Source: a virus. From it: a stretch of DNA of 38,368 nucleotides. The first letter of the stretch is position 1. Every line of letters starts with the position of its first letter. Made by a program: the position numbers and the translations under genes. Shown here piece by piece: positions 1-8,533 of this stretch. The stretch covers positions 1-38,368 of the IMG/VR virus record IMGVR_UViG_3300025009_000250; one strand, given 5' to 3'. The notes beneath the pieces are model-generated. The model searched no databases. It saw only the letters and a list, made by a program, of their open reading frames with translations, and was not told the origin of the DNA.

Positions 1-151
1 GTTGGTCGTTACCACTAACCAAGCCGAACAAAGATAACCGCTTCCGACCGCAACTCCAGCGCAACTTTGGCTAGTGGTGTATCCGGGTCTTAAATCAAAA
101 CCTTCTTGCAGTTGGGCGTTGGAGTTCCAATAGTAAGCTCCAAACATAGAG
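1..151. repeat. Left copy of terminal direct repeat (contig overlap)
   Basis: Positions 26-151 are identical to 38243-38368. Positions 1-25 match 38218-38242 except at 7, 18, 23 and 25. The two copies lie in the same codons of one gene, and joining them keeps the frame open. The repeat is therefore most simply the overlap of a circular assembly, with sequence variants present in the population. A genuine short terminal redundancy cannot be excluded from sequence alone. Confidence 0.9.
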
Positions 152-507
152 TCGGCATTACTTGAATTAAAATCATTGGCGGTTTTATTGAACCAGCCCG
201 CCACCGTTATTTCGTTATTGTTTATTCTAGTGGTGGAAGCGTAATCATTCGTCCCATCAAAATTAAACCCCTGCCCTATCTTTCCATAAGAATAAAAAGT
301 GGAGGTGGCGATGTTTTTAAGATTACCATTGTTCGCGTTCCCGCTTCGGTCCAGTGTTACGCCGTTTAAGTCATCGTTCGTATCAAACCTCCACCAGCCG
401 ACAAGAGAAGAGCCGTAGATGTCCGCTTTGGCGGGCAAAACGCTGTAGACGATTATTCCTATCGCTACCAGTATTCCTATTAAGATTATAATTTTAGTTT
501 TTTTCAT
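1..507 (-). CDS. LamG/concanavalin-like surface protein, N-terminal part (gene continues at 38217)
   Basis: The frame starts at ATG 507-505 and runs off the left edge. Through the terminal overlap it continues from 38217 to the stop at 37861, giving 287 residues. Residues 1-28 form a signal or anchor segment (MKKTKIIILIGILVAIG...) ending near AKA. A LamG-like jelly roll follows: GWWRFD near residue 36, then FDGTNDYAS and VAGWF, and in the other half WFHIAGTY, YVNG and LDDVRLYNRALS. Such folds usually bind glycans or other surface ligands. The gene starts one base after the fibre gene (stop at 509) and belongs to the late leftward unit. A role as a receptor-binding or secreted surface protein is inference. 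Confidence 0.85.
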   Translation of the reverse strand, partial: MKKTKIIILIGILVAIGIIVYSVLPAKADIYGSSLVGWWRFDTNDDLNGVTLDRSGNANNGNLKNIATSTFYSYGKIGQGFNFDGTNDYASTTRINNNEITVAGWFNKTANDFNSSNADSMFGAYYWNSNAQLQEGFDLRPGYTTSQSCAGVAVGSGYLCSAWLVVTTN

Positions 508-508
508 T

Positions 509-3262
509 TTAATAATTACTAGCGAGACCCCTTAATTGATAAATAGGAGTTGAAGTGGCATAAGACATTTTCACACTGTAAACATCGCATCTATTTGCTG
601 TAGTGGTTTGACCTGTAGGTGTTTGGTTTCTATAAGCTAAATTTGTAAAAGTCAAAGCTCCAGCTGTAGAGCCCGGATTGCAGATTTCCAATTCCACAGC
701 TTGTCCCGGCTGTCCATTAGCGAAAGTTATTGAAGTTGCTGCTGTTCCCATTCTTAATAATTGATTACCTCCGCCGTTGAAGTCTATAACCATCGTGGTT
801 GAGGTGGGAGATAGAATAACTTGCGGGATAAAGAATGATTTGCCCAAACCCAAAGTCAAAGCGGCGTGTGGTGTAGTGGTGCCTATTCCCACAGCCCCCG
901 CAAAGGTGCTCGTGGCTGTGGTGCTTTCCGCCGTAAAACTAGGAGCGTAAATCGTGGAGGAGGCGTAGATGTTTTCCTGAACCCAGATAGGTGTTGTTGT
1001 AGAGTTAGTATTTTCGCCGTAGTTAGTGGCGGGTGTCCAAGAGAAAGCTCCCCCCCCTGCTGGTGTAGCCCAAGTGGCATCGCCTCGCCAAAAGGTAGTG
1101 GCAGAAGCTCCTGTTCCATCATTGAGATTAGTTACTGGTAAGTTGCCGGTAACTTCACTGGCTAAATCTACACTTGTTCCCAATGTTGCAGAAATTGAAC
1201 CAGATGAAATGTTTATACCTGTTCCCGCCGTGAATAACGAACGAACATAAGTGGTAAAGTTTTCAAAGTATTCTCCAAGAATAGAGATGCCTGTCGTTAT
1301 GGATAGGCGAGGAAAAGTGGAAGTGGCAGTGGTGCTTGTCGCCGTGAACTTCTCCGCTACTGTTTCGCCAACTACTGACAGTTTGGCGTAAGGCGAAGTG
1401 GTGCCAATGCCGATGTTGCCTAAATTATAATAAATATCTTGTCCAGTAATTCCCCATAATTCAGTTGTTTGAGCATTTATAACTTCACTGACGGTTTTCA
1501 CGGTAATTCCATCGGAAGCAATATCATCTATTATCGTTCCAAAGTCAGCGATTGAGTATTCTGTTTCTACTGTTGGAGTTGTTACTATTTTATGGAATAC
1601 CAATATCAGCCATTCTTTATTTATTCTAGCGTTATCAACTAAAGTCGCTATTGAGGCGGGAGTATCAGTATCCAAAATTGATGCTACTCTTAATTTGTGA
1701 TAATCAGCAGGAGGATATGTTTCGGGATATTCAGCAATTGTTCTTGCTGATTTAAAGTATTTACGAACAAGTGGTAAGACTGTCGTTTCATCAAATGCCC
1801 CATTGGGATAAGCAAAATGATCTGCTCCTTTGAACCCGTTTTTAATAAGATAGTTTTTTATATCTAATATGGTTTCTTCAACTTCGGTTGCCGTAAGAGT
1901 GGTAAAGTTAGTTTGGTGATGTGCTGATATATCCCACTCGTGTAAGTTCTGTAATTCTTTCAAATTAGCTAAAGTCATATAGTTAGCCGTGTCTACCAAA
2001 TCAGGAATAATATAAGCAGTCGCTTTCATATCGTATTCATCCATTTTCTTTTTTCCTTCCGTGAATTGAGAATCCCAGCCATCGTCAAAAACAACACTAA
2101 CCACTCCTTCTGTTGGCTCATTGAGCATAGACATACCTCCCCAATTTGCGGTTATCGCTATTGAGTTTTTGTCTTTAATCCTCCACTGGATAGCGTTTAT
2201 GGCGGCTCTGTCAGGAGAACCTGTAACGACTGCCTCACTAAAACTCATTGTTATTGGCACCCAGATGTTATTTTCACTGGCAACAAGGGAATCATTAAAT
2301 TTGAATTTGTTAATTTTGAATGTATAGAAATTTGAGACAAGGTTATCAGAGGAAAGATAAAACCAAAAATCTTCCACATTCGCAATATCATTCACTTTTA
2401 CCCACACTTTTAGATATTTACCCGTGAAATCTAAAGTGGGAGTAATGGATGTCTTTTTTGATGTTACAGCACCCCCTGCTCCATCAGTAACTAATTGTAG
2501 GCTCTGATTGCCTTTTACGTAGTCAGAAGTATCGTCAGTTTGTGTTCCTAATGCTCCTTTTGTATATCCGTGTCCGCTCTGAAGATTAGTGATGACTGTT
2601 TCTTTCGGAGCGTTTAGTGTCTCGCTGGTTGGCTGATATAAACCCATTCCATTCGCAACTATATTGCCATTCACATCCAGCGAGAAAGCAGGCGTCGCCG
2701 TCCCTATCCCCACATTACCATTCTGCAAAACCGTCAATCCCGCCGTTCCAGCGACACTCAACCCCCCCGCGAAAGTGCTAGTGGCCGTCGTAGATGTGGC
2801 GGTGATATACCCGACTGTCGGGCTGCTGGTCGCTCCTACTTCTGTCGCCGAAGTCCAATAGGTAAGAAGATTGGCTGAACCGCCGGAGAGAGAAGCACTG
2901 GTAGTAATTCCCAATGAAGAAGTAGCGGTCAAGGTATAAGTCCCGCCGGAGTTGCCGACTAGCATTTGACCGTAAGAGGGAGCGGTGGATGTTCCGGTGC
3001 CTCCACCTGACGGATAAAGAATAGTGGCTCCAAGTTTTATTTCTTTAATAAAATTATCAAGATAATCAAGATATGTTCTGTTTTGTTCCGCCGTTCCAAG
3101 ATATGTTTCATCTGATATTTCGTTTTCATAAATTTCTTTTCTTTCTGAAAAAGAGGGGAATTTCAAACCTTGCTCTTTGTGATATTCCCATAAGTTAGAA
3201 GCCCCAAAGACTAGGGATGTTGTGGCAAAAAAAGTTAAGACTAAGATAAGTAGTTTTTTCAT
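509..3262 (-). CDS. Large fibre-like protein with polysaccharide deacetylase (NodB/CE4) domain and signal peptide
   Basis: 917 residues. Residues 1-20 look like a signal peptide ([20 protein letters not shown]). About 80-200 and 610-830 are Thr/Ser/Gly-rich beta repeats ([22 protein letters not shown]) of fibre type. About 205-380 looks like a carbohydrate-binding beta sandwich. About 385-600 is a NodB-type deacetylase with VVFDDGW (391-396, D393/D394), AHHQTN (447-452), FAYPNGAFD (483-491) and LILVFHK (552-558). The second metal-ligand histidine of the usual HxxxH appears as N452. The last roughly 85 residues form a compact C-terminal domain. Family knowledge suggests de-N-acetylation of a surface glycan. 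Its place at the end of the virion genes suggests a depolymerising tail spike, but the signal peptide is odd for a virion part. Confidence 0.8.
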   Translation of the reverse strand: MKKLLILVLTFFATTSLVFGASNLWEYHKEQGLKFPSFSERKEIYENEISDETYLGTAEQNRTYLDYLDNFIKEIKLGATILYPSGGGTGTSTAPSYGQMLVGNSGGTYTLTATSSLGITTSASLSGGSANLLTYWTSATEVGATSSPTVGYITATSTTATSTFAGGLSVAGTAGLTVLQNGNVGIGTATPAFSLDVNGNIVANGMGLYQPTSETLNAPKETVITNLQSGHGYTKGALGTQTDDTSDYVKGNQSLQLVTDGAGGAVTSKKTSITPTLDFTGKYLKVWVKVNDIANVEDFWFYLSSDNLVSNFYTFKINKFKFNDSLVASENNIWVPITMSFSEAVVTGSPDRAAINAIQWRIKDKNSIAITANWGGMSMLNEPTEGVVSVVFDDGWDSQFTEGKKKMDEYDMKATAYIIPDLVDTANYMTLANLKELQNLHEWDISAHHQTNFTTLTATEVEETILDIKNYLIKNGFKGADHFAYPNGAFDETTVLPLVRKYFKSARTIAEYPETYPPADYHKLRVASILDTDTPASIATLVDNARINKEWLILVFHKIVTTPTVETEYSIADFGTIIDDIASDGITVKTVSEVINAQTTELWGITGQDIYYNLGNIGIGTTSPYAKLSVVGETVAEKFTATSTTATSTFPRLSITTGISILGEYFENFTTYVRSLFTAGTGINISSGSISATLGTSVDLASEVTGNLPVTNLNDGTGASATTFWRGDATWATPAGGGAFSWTPATNYGENTNSTTTPIWVQENIYASSTIYAPSFTAESTTATSTFAGAVGIGTTTPHAALTLGLGKSFFIPQVILSPTSTTMVIDFNGGGNQLLRMGTAATSITFANGQPGQAVELEICNPGSTAGALTFTNLAYRNQTPTGQTTTANRCDVYSVKMSYATSTPIYQLRGLASNY

Positions 3263-3265
3263 ATT

Positions 3266-4027
3266 TTAGAAATATCTATAATCACATAAAATTTCTTCTC
3301 CCGCCAATGGGGCAACTGTAAATGTGATTGTTTTATTGGATAATGTGTAATTCCCTGTATTTTTTTGTCTTGCCCCGCCTCGGAAAACTTTTAGTGCGAT
3401 GGGGGATTTGACCAAAGTAAAGATAGTATTTACTCCATTTTTTATTCCGTCCGGTATTTCATCATCTGCAAATTTATAATTAACAGCTGATCCGCCGAAT
3501 ACTTTTGTCCTTAAAGAAACTTGCTGGATTTTTTCTTCCAATTCTTTTTTAAATTCTTCAATATACGGGCTTAATTCTTTTTCTATTTCTTTAATGGTTG
3601 GAATTTTAATCTTGTTTGCGATTTTTTCCGTGATTTTTTCAGTCATCGCTTTCTCATCGGCATCTTTGCCATTTTGGACATTTGCCATTTTGTTATCAAT
3701 TTCTGATTTTATGCCTTGCATTGTTTCTTCCATTCTTCCCATCATTGTTTCGTGTTCTTTGTATATTTTGTCAAATTCAGTTTGGCTTATCGCTTCTTTT
3801 TTAATTTCTGAAAGATTGGCGGTATGGTCATTCCGCATTTTTCCCGTTATCATTTCATAAGTTGTTTCCAATTTGGAAATAGCCTCGCTTTGGCTTTGCT
3901 GGATTTTAGCCACCAGTTCAATAACTTTCTCAAAATGCTTTAAAAACTCCTCACGGGTTAAAGTGTCCTCGTCCATTATAGCGAGCATTTTTTTTAGCCT
4001 ATTCAGATTTTTTTCGTCAAGTTCCAT
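3266..4027 (-). CDS. Coiled-coil virion protein with C-terminal beta domain
   Basis: 253 residues. Residues 1-175 are almost entirely charged helix with heptad character, including MGRMEETMQGIKSEI, and should form a coiled coil. The last roughly 75 residues hold the pattern DGIKNGVNTIFTL ... LKVFRGG ... YTLSNKTITFTVAPLAGEE, a small beta domain common at the ends of phage tail and fibre proteins. A trimeric fibre or tail accessory protein is likely. The gene lies between the ejection proteins and the deacetylase fibre, 3 bases before the latter. TGCTATAAT (an extended -10) lies 6 bases before its ATG, so it may have its own promoter and a leaderless message. Confidence 0.6.
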   Translation of the reverse strand: MELDEKNLNRLKKMLAIMDEDTLTREEFLKHFEKVIELVAKIQQSQSEAISKLETTYEMITGKMRNDHTANLSEIKKEAISQTEFDKIYKEHETMMGRMEETMQGIKSEIDNKMANVQNGKDADEKAMTEKITEKIANKIKIPTIKEIEKELSPYIEEFKKELEEKIQQVSLRTKVFGGSAVNYKFADDEIPDGIKNGVNTIFTLVKSPIALKVFRGGARQKNTGNYTLSNKTITFTVAPLAGEEILCDYRYF

Positions 4028-4103
4028 AAGGTTATTATAGCATTTTATCCGATAAAATTAAATTGGGTTGATAAAAATTAGGGGTGTGGTATGATGGGGG
4101 TAT
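4028..4103. promoter_or_regulatory. Divergent promoters around a perfect palindrome
   Basis: Leftward: TGCTATAAT, with TATAAT on the complement of 4034-4039, six bases before the ATG at 4027. Rightward: TTGATA (4068-4073), a 16-bp spacer and TATGAT (4090-4095), eight bases before the ATG at 4104. Between them is a perfect palindrome with arms 4042-4049 (ATTTTATC) and 4051-4058 (GATAAAAT) and one central base. It would place a dimeric repressor over the leftward promoter. The arrangement is directly visible; regulation is inferred. Confidence 0.55.
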
Positions 4104-4238
4104 ATGATATTAGGTTTTATTTTTTCATTTATAGCAAGCGTGGTAATCGGAGTTTTTTTAGGTAATCCTGTATGGGCAATAATTGCTTTTTTCCCTTTGT
4201 TGTTTTCATCTTTTTTCATCGTTGGTCTACTTGAGTAA
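4104..4238 (+). CDS. Small two-helix membrane protein on the opposite strand
   Basis: 44 residues (MILGFIFSFIASVVIGV...), almost wholly hydrophobic. There are two membrane segments, about 2-20 and 24-40, split by a GNPVW turn, and a single charged residue (E44) at the end. ATG 4104 is chosen because GGGGG lies 4 bases upstream and a rightward promoter ends 8 bases before it. It is one of few rightward genes and its last 12 bases overlap the 3' end of the leftward ejection-protein gene. Size and topology would fit a holin, antiholin or superinfection-exclusion peptide, but no family is recognised. Confidence 0.55.
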   Translation: MILGFIFSFIASVVIGVFLGNPVWAIIAFFPLLFSSFFIVGLLE

Positions 4239-6191
4239 TTGCCTTATCGCTTTAATAAGATTTTCCTCGCTTATTCCACGAGCTTTATCTATACCCTCTC
4301 CCGCTTTTTGCAAAGCAAGGTCAAAAATTCCAGTTGTGCTTTTTAATTTACCTGCAAATGAAGTCGCTTTTTGAACACCTTTACTTACTTCACCCGCAAG
4401 AGATGTCGGCGCTTGTGTTCCAAATAATCTTTCAATATCATTAACAAACACTGTTTGGGTCACAATATCGTCCGTGAATTTACCTCCGTATTGTTCCGCA
4501 ACATCTTGCAAATTATTCAAGGCATTCAGAACATCAGTTCTTGATTGAGCATTGCTTAAAATTCTTCTAGTTAATGTGCCTATTTTTGCATTGGCATTTG
4601 GAAGGTTTGGATTAAATTTCGCTCCCGCTGACTCAACGAATTGGTCAATCGCCTTTCTGGTTGTTGAATATTGTGTATTTACTGCGTTATATTTAGTGAA
4701 GTTTGTATCTAACAAATCATCGATATTGGAAGCTAGCCCTTTTATTATTCTTTCCGTGTTTCCAGTCAAACCCTCTCCCGCTTTTCCATAATTTACCTGT
4801 TCATAAATAAACTTTTTCAATTTATGCAAATCATTAGCGTCATCTGACACTTCGGTCATTCTCTTTACTACTTTATTTATAAGATTTTCTGCTGGTGTAA
4901 TTCCTTCTATATCAGAACCGCTAAAAATAGCTTTTCCTTTTTCAAATTTAACCCCCATAGTATTCAAATCATCAATAAAAGACTTAACCGCTGGTGAAGG
5001 GTCAATTCTATTTCCTTTTAACCCAAGAGCTACGCTGTCCAAACTTTTCGCCGCTTTTTGGTTAGCTGTCTGCACAATTTTAAATCTTTCCAATGCGGAA
5101 TCTCCAATAACATCACTCGGTCTATTCAGCGCCTTGTAGGTTGGATTAGTCCTGCCTTTCTCAAGAATATCCATCATTTTTTGAGCTTTAACTTTATCTG
5201 CGGACGAAGAACCTTTGATTGTCGCAACAGTTCCTTCATCTAACCCTTGTTTAATGACTTCTTGAGCTACTGGGTCATTTTTTATCTGCCCCTCTCCCGT
5301 AAGGGTGTATTTAGCCACCCTTGAATCGGGATTATTTTTTAATAGCTCTATTCTTTGTTTTTTTAGTTCTTGATTGATTCTTAATTTAGTAGTTATACCT
5401 CCTGTAATCCCCCCTATCACTCCACCCGTAATCGCTCCAGCCCCTGCCCCCAGTCCACCAGCCAAAGCGATTTCTTTCGCTCCTTTGTCTTGTTCCGCCG
5501 CCAAACCGGCTCCGTGTATTCCCCCTTCAATAAATCCTGTTGCCGCTCCAGCCCCCGCCCCTCGTAAAGCTCCTCCAGCGAATGAGGTCGCCTTACCGAG
5601 AGCCAATGCTTTTGCTATCCCTCCTGTTTTAATTAAACCTTTTCCGGCTTGTAAGGTAAAAGAACCCCCTTTTGACACTCCACCGAATAAAGCCCCACCC
5701 GCCGCCGTAGACGCTAATCTTGTCGCCGAGCCGATGACTTCTTTCGGGGTAACCAATGACTCCGCAAAATCCTGTTGGGCATCGCTTAATGTAGCCGCTA
5801 AATCTTGACTTCTTTTAAAAGCTGTTTCCAACCTAGAAACATCCATTCCTTGAGCTTTATTTTCTCTGATTTTGTCCATCAGTTTTTTTTGCAAATCAAA
5901 AGTTTGTTGCTGTTCTGATGATAAAGTTTCTTGAACTTCTGGCGCGGCGATGGCTTGCCCCAATCCTTCCGCCAGTTTCCCTCCTCCGACCGCTCCCACG
6001 ATAAAATTCCTAGCTTTGGCTAGAAACCCTTTTGATTTTTCCTGCTCAAATTGATTGCCCGCAATCTGTTCTTTCAGTTGTTTTTGTCTTTGCAAGTCAA
6101 CCGGAGTTTCACCTTTTTCAAATGAAATAATTTGGTCTACGGAAAGTCCTTTGTTTCTTAATTCTTGGAATTGTTCTCTTGTTAATGGCAT
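4227..6191 (-). CDS. Large helical virion protein with glycine-zipper segment, probable DNA-ejection protein
   Basis: 654 residues, mostly helical. Near residues 150-270 there are dense small-residue stretches (GGALRGAGAGAATGF and GGVIGGITGGITTK) typical of glycine-zipper membrane-inserting segments. The rest is polar helix. The N terminus MPLTREQFQELRNKGLS is a short helical capture motif. With the preceding 619-residue gene it occupies the place where podoviruses encode internal or ejection proteins that form a channel through the envelope. Phages with long tails have a tape measure here, but no tail tube genes exist in this genome. Function is inferred from composition and gene order. Confidence 0.55.
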   Translation of the reverse strand: MPLTREQFQELRNKGLSVDQIISFEKGETPVDLQRQKQLKEQIAGNQFEQEKSKGFLAKARNFIVGAVGGGKLAEGLGQAIAAPEVQETLSSEQQQTFDLQKKLMDKIRENKAQGMDVSRLETAFKRSQDLAATLSDAQQDFAESLVTPKEVIGSATRLASTAAGGALFGGVSKGGSFTLQAGKGLIKTGGIAKALALGKATSFAGGALRGAGAGAATGFIEGGIHGAGLAAEQDKGAKEIALAGGLGAGAGAITGGVIGGITGGITTKLRINQELKKQRIELLKNNPDSRVAKYTLTGEGQIKNDPVAQEVIKQGLDEGTVATIKGSSSADKVKAQKMMDILEKGRTNPTYKALNRPSDVIGDSALERFKIVQTANQKAAKSLDSVALGLKGNRIDPSPAVKSFIDDLNTMGVKFEKGKAIFSGSDIEGITPAENLINKVVKRMTEVSDDANDLHKLKKFIYEQVNYGKAGEGLTGNTERIIKGLASNIDDLLDTNFTKYNAVNTQYSTTRKAIDQFVESAGAKFNPNLPNANAKIGTLTRRILSNAQSRTDVLNALNNLQDVAEQYGGKFTDDIVTQTVFVNDIERLFGTQAPTSLAGEVSKGVQKATSFAGKLKSTTGIFDLALQKAGEGIDKARGISEENLIKAIRQLLK

Positions 6192-6195
6192 ATAT

Positions 6196-8055
6196 TTATT
6201 TTTGTCCGGAAGATTGGCCGGAAGATTGTTTTGTTAATTTTAAGTATTCATTATAAGCATCGTCATCCGACATTCCATCTCCGCCCACTTTTTCATAAAG
6301 TTTTGAAGCATTTGGAATTTTGGTATTAACAGTTGCCGTTATCCTGTTTTCTAATTGATTCAAAGCTCCATCAATTGTGGCAAGATTCAAATCAAGTGAA
6401 GCATTGGTTCTAGGATTAACAGCTTTATACTCTCTTGATTCTTCCGGCGAAAAAGCCGCTCCAGTCATAACAACCCGATACATTTGGAATTCCCTTGTTA
6501 ATTGAACCGCCAACGAGGCAAATTTCGGGTCTGTTTTAAGTTGTCCGAATTTTCGGGCAATTTCATCGGCTGTTCCTTTCAGGTATCCCATATTTCCACC
6601 AGCATCGGCAAATTTCTGTATAGTATCTCGTAATCCTTGCATAACTCCATAGTCTATTCTAGCATTGGCAAATTTAGTTTTAACTTCTCCTGTTAGTGAT
6701 TCTTCCACATTGTTGGCCACTTGCGCATAAGCCGAAACAAAATCATTATTTGCGATATATTCCGCCATTGCCGCCTTGCTTGTTTTACCTTTTTCTACCC
6801 CCACAAGATTAGAAGCTGATTTTATAATATCGCCAAATTCTCCCGTTAATGCTTTGTCAGAAGCTTCAGAAATTATTGGTTTCGCTTCTTTCGCCCCCAA
6901 ATCCGTTTCTGAAATAACCCTGCCGGTCGGGTCAAGTGTCTGTCTTATCGTGTGTTTTTCACCATTTACCACTCGTTCAAAAGTGTCAAAAGTCGGTTCT
7001 TCTCCTTTGGCTTTCCAATCAAAATATAATTTTTGTCCTTCGGGAGTGGCTAAATCCGCAGTCGGGAAGAATATTTTGAATTTGGCAATATCCCCCGTCT
7101 CCGCTTTTGGAACGGCAAGAAAAGGAGCGGCCAAAGAAAAGGCCTCGCTTTCCGTTTTGGAATTTGCGATTTTATTGAGAATAACGGTGTCTAAACTGCC
7201 CTGTTTAGCCATATTTTCGGCGGCTTTATTCGCCCAAGATAAAATGTTTTTGGCTTCTTCTTTGGCTTTATTATTGGCTTCTTGGCGGGCTTTTATTATC
7301 TCTTCTTGTTTAATAGCTCGGTTTTTGTCTTCAACAGAAGTTTGGGGAGAATTTTTTATTAAATTCAGATTATTAAGAAGAGCCGCGTATTTCGCTTCAT
7401 CAGGAGCGAATTTATTATTTACCGCTTCTGTTACTTTTCTTTCCGCGCTGGCCAGACGGCCTTGCGCGGCGTCAATTAAGGAAGAAGTCGTCAAAGCGTC
7501 ATAAGCCAAAGCTCTCCGCTTCCCAATTTCCAACGGTTCTACTCCTCCTTCGGTTCGTCCTCGTCCTTCCGCTTCTCTTTGAATTGCGAGGGGAACTAAT
7601 TGCTGTTGTCTTTGCAAATCTCTTAATTGAGTATTTAAGTCATCATAGGCCTGTTGGGCGGCTTCTGTGCCGAACTCTTTTCTTTTTTCCGCTTCAAAAG
7701 CCGGTTTGCCCGATATGGATAATGCCAAGTCCGCCATTTGTTTTTCCAAAGATGTTTGTGCTTCCTCTTGGGGGGTTAATTTCATTTCTCCAATCGGCAA
7801 GCCAGAAATATCGGATGGAGCGGGAACTTGGGGAGAAACGAAAGGAGTAGGCGACTGACCCAACATATCACTAGTGATTATTTGTCCCGTAACGGGATTG
7901 ACTTTTTGCCCGCTTGGAGTTATGGCTTCATTGGTTAAAGAAGTTGGAGATAATCCATATTGAGATAAAACACTTTCTGTTCCAGTCGCCACTCTTTGCC
8001 CATCCTTAAAAATCTCATAATTCCCTTGACTATTTAATTTTGCGGTGGTTGCCAT
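6196..8055 (-). CDS. Large virion-associated protein, probable internal/ejection protein
   Basis: 619 residues. The first roughly 100 are Pro/Thr/Ser-rich (SPTPFVSPQVPAPSDISG). About 100-300 are charged helices rich in Gln, Lys and Ala (DLNTQLRDLQRQQQLVP). The C-terminal third contains QLTREFQMYRVVMTGAAF followed by SPEESREYKAVNPR, a pattern I associate with structural proteins downstream of head-tail genes. The last residues are a flexible SSGQSSGQK tail. It begins 18 bases after the preceding fibre gene and ends 4 bases before the glycine-zipper protein, so the pair is probably co-translated. An ejection role is inferred from position and size. Confidence 0.5.
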   Translation of the reverse strand: MATTAKLNSQGNYEIFKDGQRVATGTESVLSQYGLSPTSLTNEAITPSGQKVNPVTGQIITSDMLGQSPTPFVSPQVPAPSDISGLPIGEMKLTPQEEAQTSLEKQMADLALSISGKPAFEAEKRKEFGTEAAQQAYDDLNTQLRDLQRQQQLVPLAIQREAEGRGRTEGGVEPLEIGKRRALAYDALTTSSLIDAAQGRLASAERKVTEAVNNKFAPDEAKYAALLNNLNLIKNSPQTSVEDKNRAIKQEEIIKARQEANNKAKEEAKNILSWANKAAENMAKQGSLDTVILNKIANSKTESEAFSLAAPFLAVPKAETGDIAKFKIFFPTADLATPEGQKLYFDWKAKGEEPTFDTFERVVNGEKHTIRQTLDPTGRVISETDLGAKEAKPIISEASDKALTGEFGDIIKSASNLVGVEKGKTSKAAMAEYIANNDFVSAYAQVANNVEESLTGEVKTKFANARIDYGVMQGLRDTIQKFADAGGNMGYLKGTADEIARKFGQLKTDPKFASLAVQLTREFQMYRVVMTGAAFSPEESREYKAVNPRTNASLDLNLATIDGALNQLENRITATVNTKIPNASKLYEKVGGDGMSDDDAYNEYLKLTKQSSGQSSGQK

Positions 8056-8073
8056 AATTTTATTTTAACATTT

Positions 8074-8532
8074 TTACGACATTATGCCTATGCTTCGCAG
8101 GGCATCATTAACAACTTTTAATTTTTTTGCCAGTTGATAAAGATTATTTCTGATGGCGGCCGCATCGGTGGCATAAGTGGTCAGGTCGGTATAGTTAGCT
8201 ATTGTGTCAGTCGTTCCTCCGACAGCGACATTGTTGGTCAAATCAGCCCCATTAGATGGTTGATTGGATGGCGACTTGTTCCAAAAGCCCAATTTTTGGC
8301 TGGTTGAAGTGCCAATTTTGCTTCCAGTTGTTCCGCCGACAATAATGTTTCTGCTGTCTAAAAGTTGCAAGTTGCCCTCAATGGTTGTTAAACTTCTGGC
8401 TAAAAAGGCGGGGATTTCTTCCCTGAAAATTTCCCTAACCTGTTCGGCTGTTACATTAGACTTGTCAATATCTTTATCTAAAAGATTTTGCAATTCCTCC
8501 TGAATGAATTGTCGTATTTTTTCTTCGTTCAT
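8074..8532 (-). CDS. Short tail-fibre type protein
   Basis: 152 residues from ATG 8532 (MNEEKIRQ); in-frame upstream starts would overlap the previous gene. The first 50 residues are helical. The rest carries the pattern GSKIGTSTSQKLGFWNKSP ... ITDxL-like end (AAAIRNNLYQLAKKLKVVNDALR), which is common in phage fibre ends: a GTK/SKIGT beta turn followed by a helical ALR tail. It follows the nozzle gene by one base. The likely role is a small fibre or a trimerising cap on the tail; the receptor is unknown. Confidence 0.55.
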   Translation of the reverse strand: MNEEKIRQFIQEELQNLLDKDIDKSNVTAEQVREIFREEIPAFLARSLTTIEGNLQLLDSRNIIVGGTTGSKIGTSTSQKLGFWNKSPSNQPSNGADLTNNVAVGGTTDTIANYTDLTTYATDAAAIRNNLYQLAKKLKVVNDALRSIGIMS

Positions 8533-8533
8533 T

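Noticed and set aside
5374-5808. Plus-strand Pro/Ala-rich frame of 144 codons
   Set aside because: It is the complement of the glycine-zipper segment of the minus-strand ejection protein, which explains its composition.
6776-7504. Plus-strand open frame of 242 codons opposite the 619-residue virion gene
   Set aside because: It lies wholly within a strongly supported minus-strand gene, its product is low-complexity (Ser/Leu/Ala-rich), and it has no promoter or start context.
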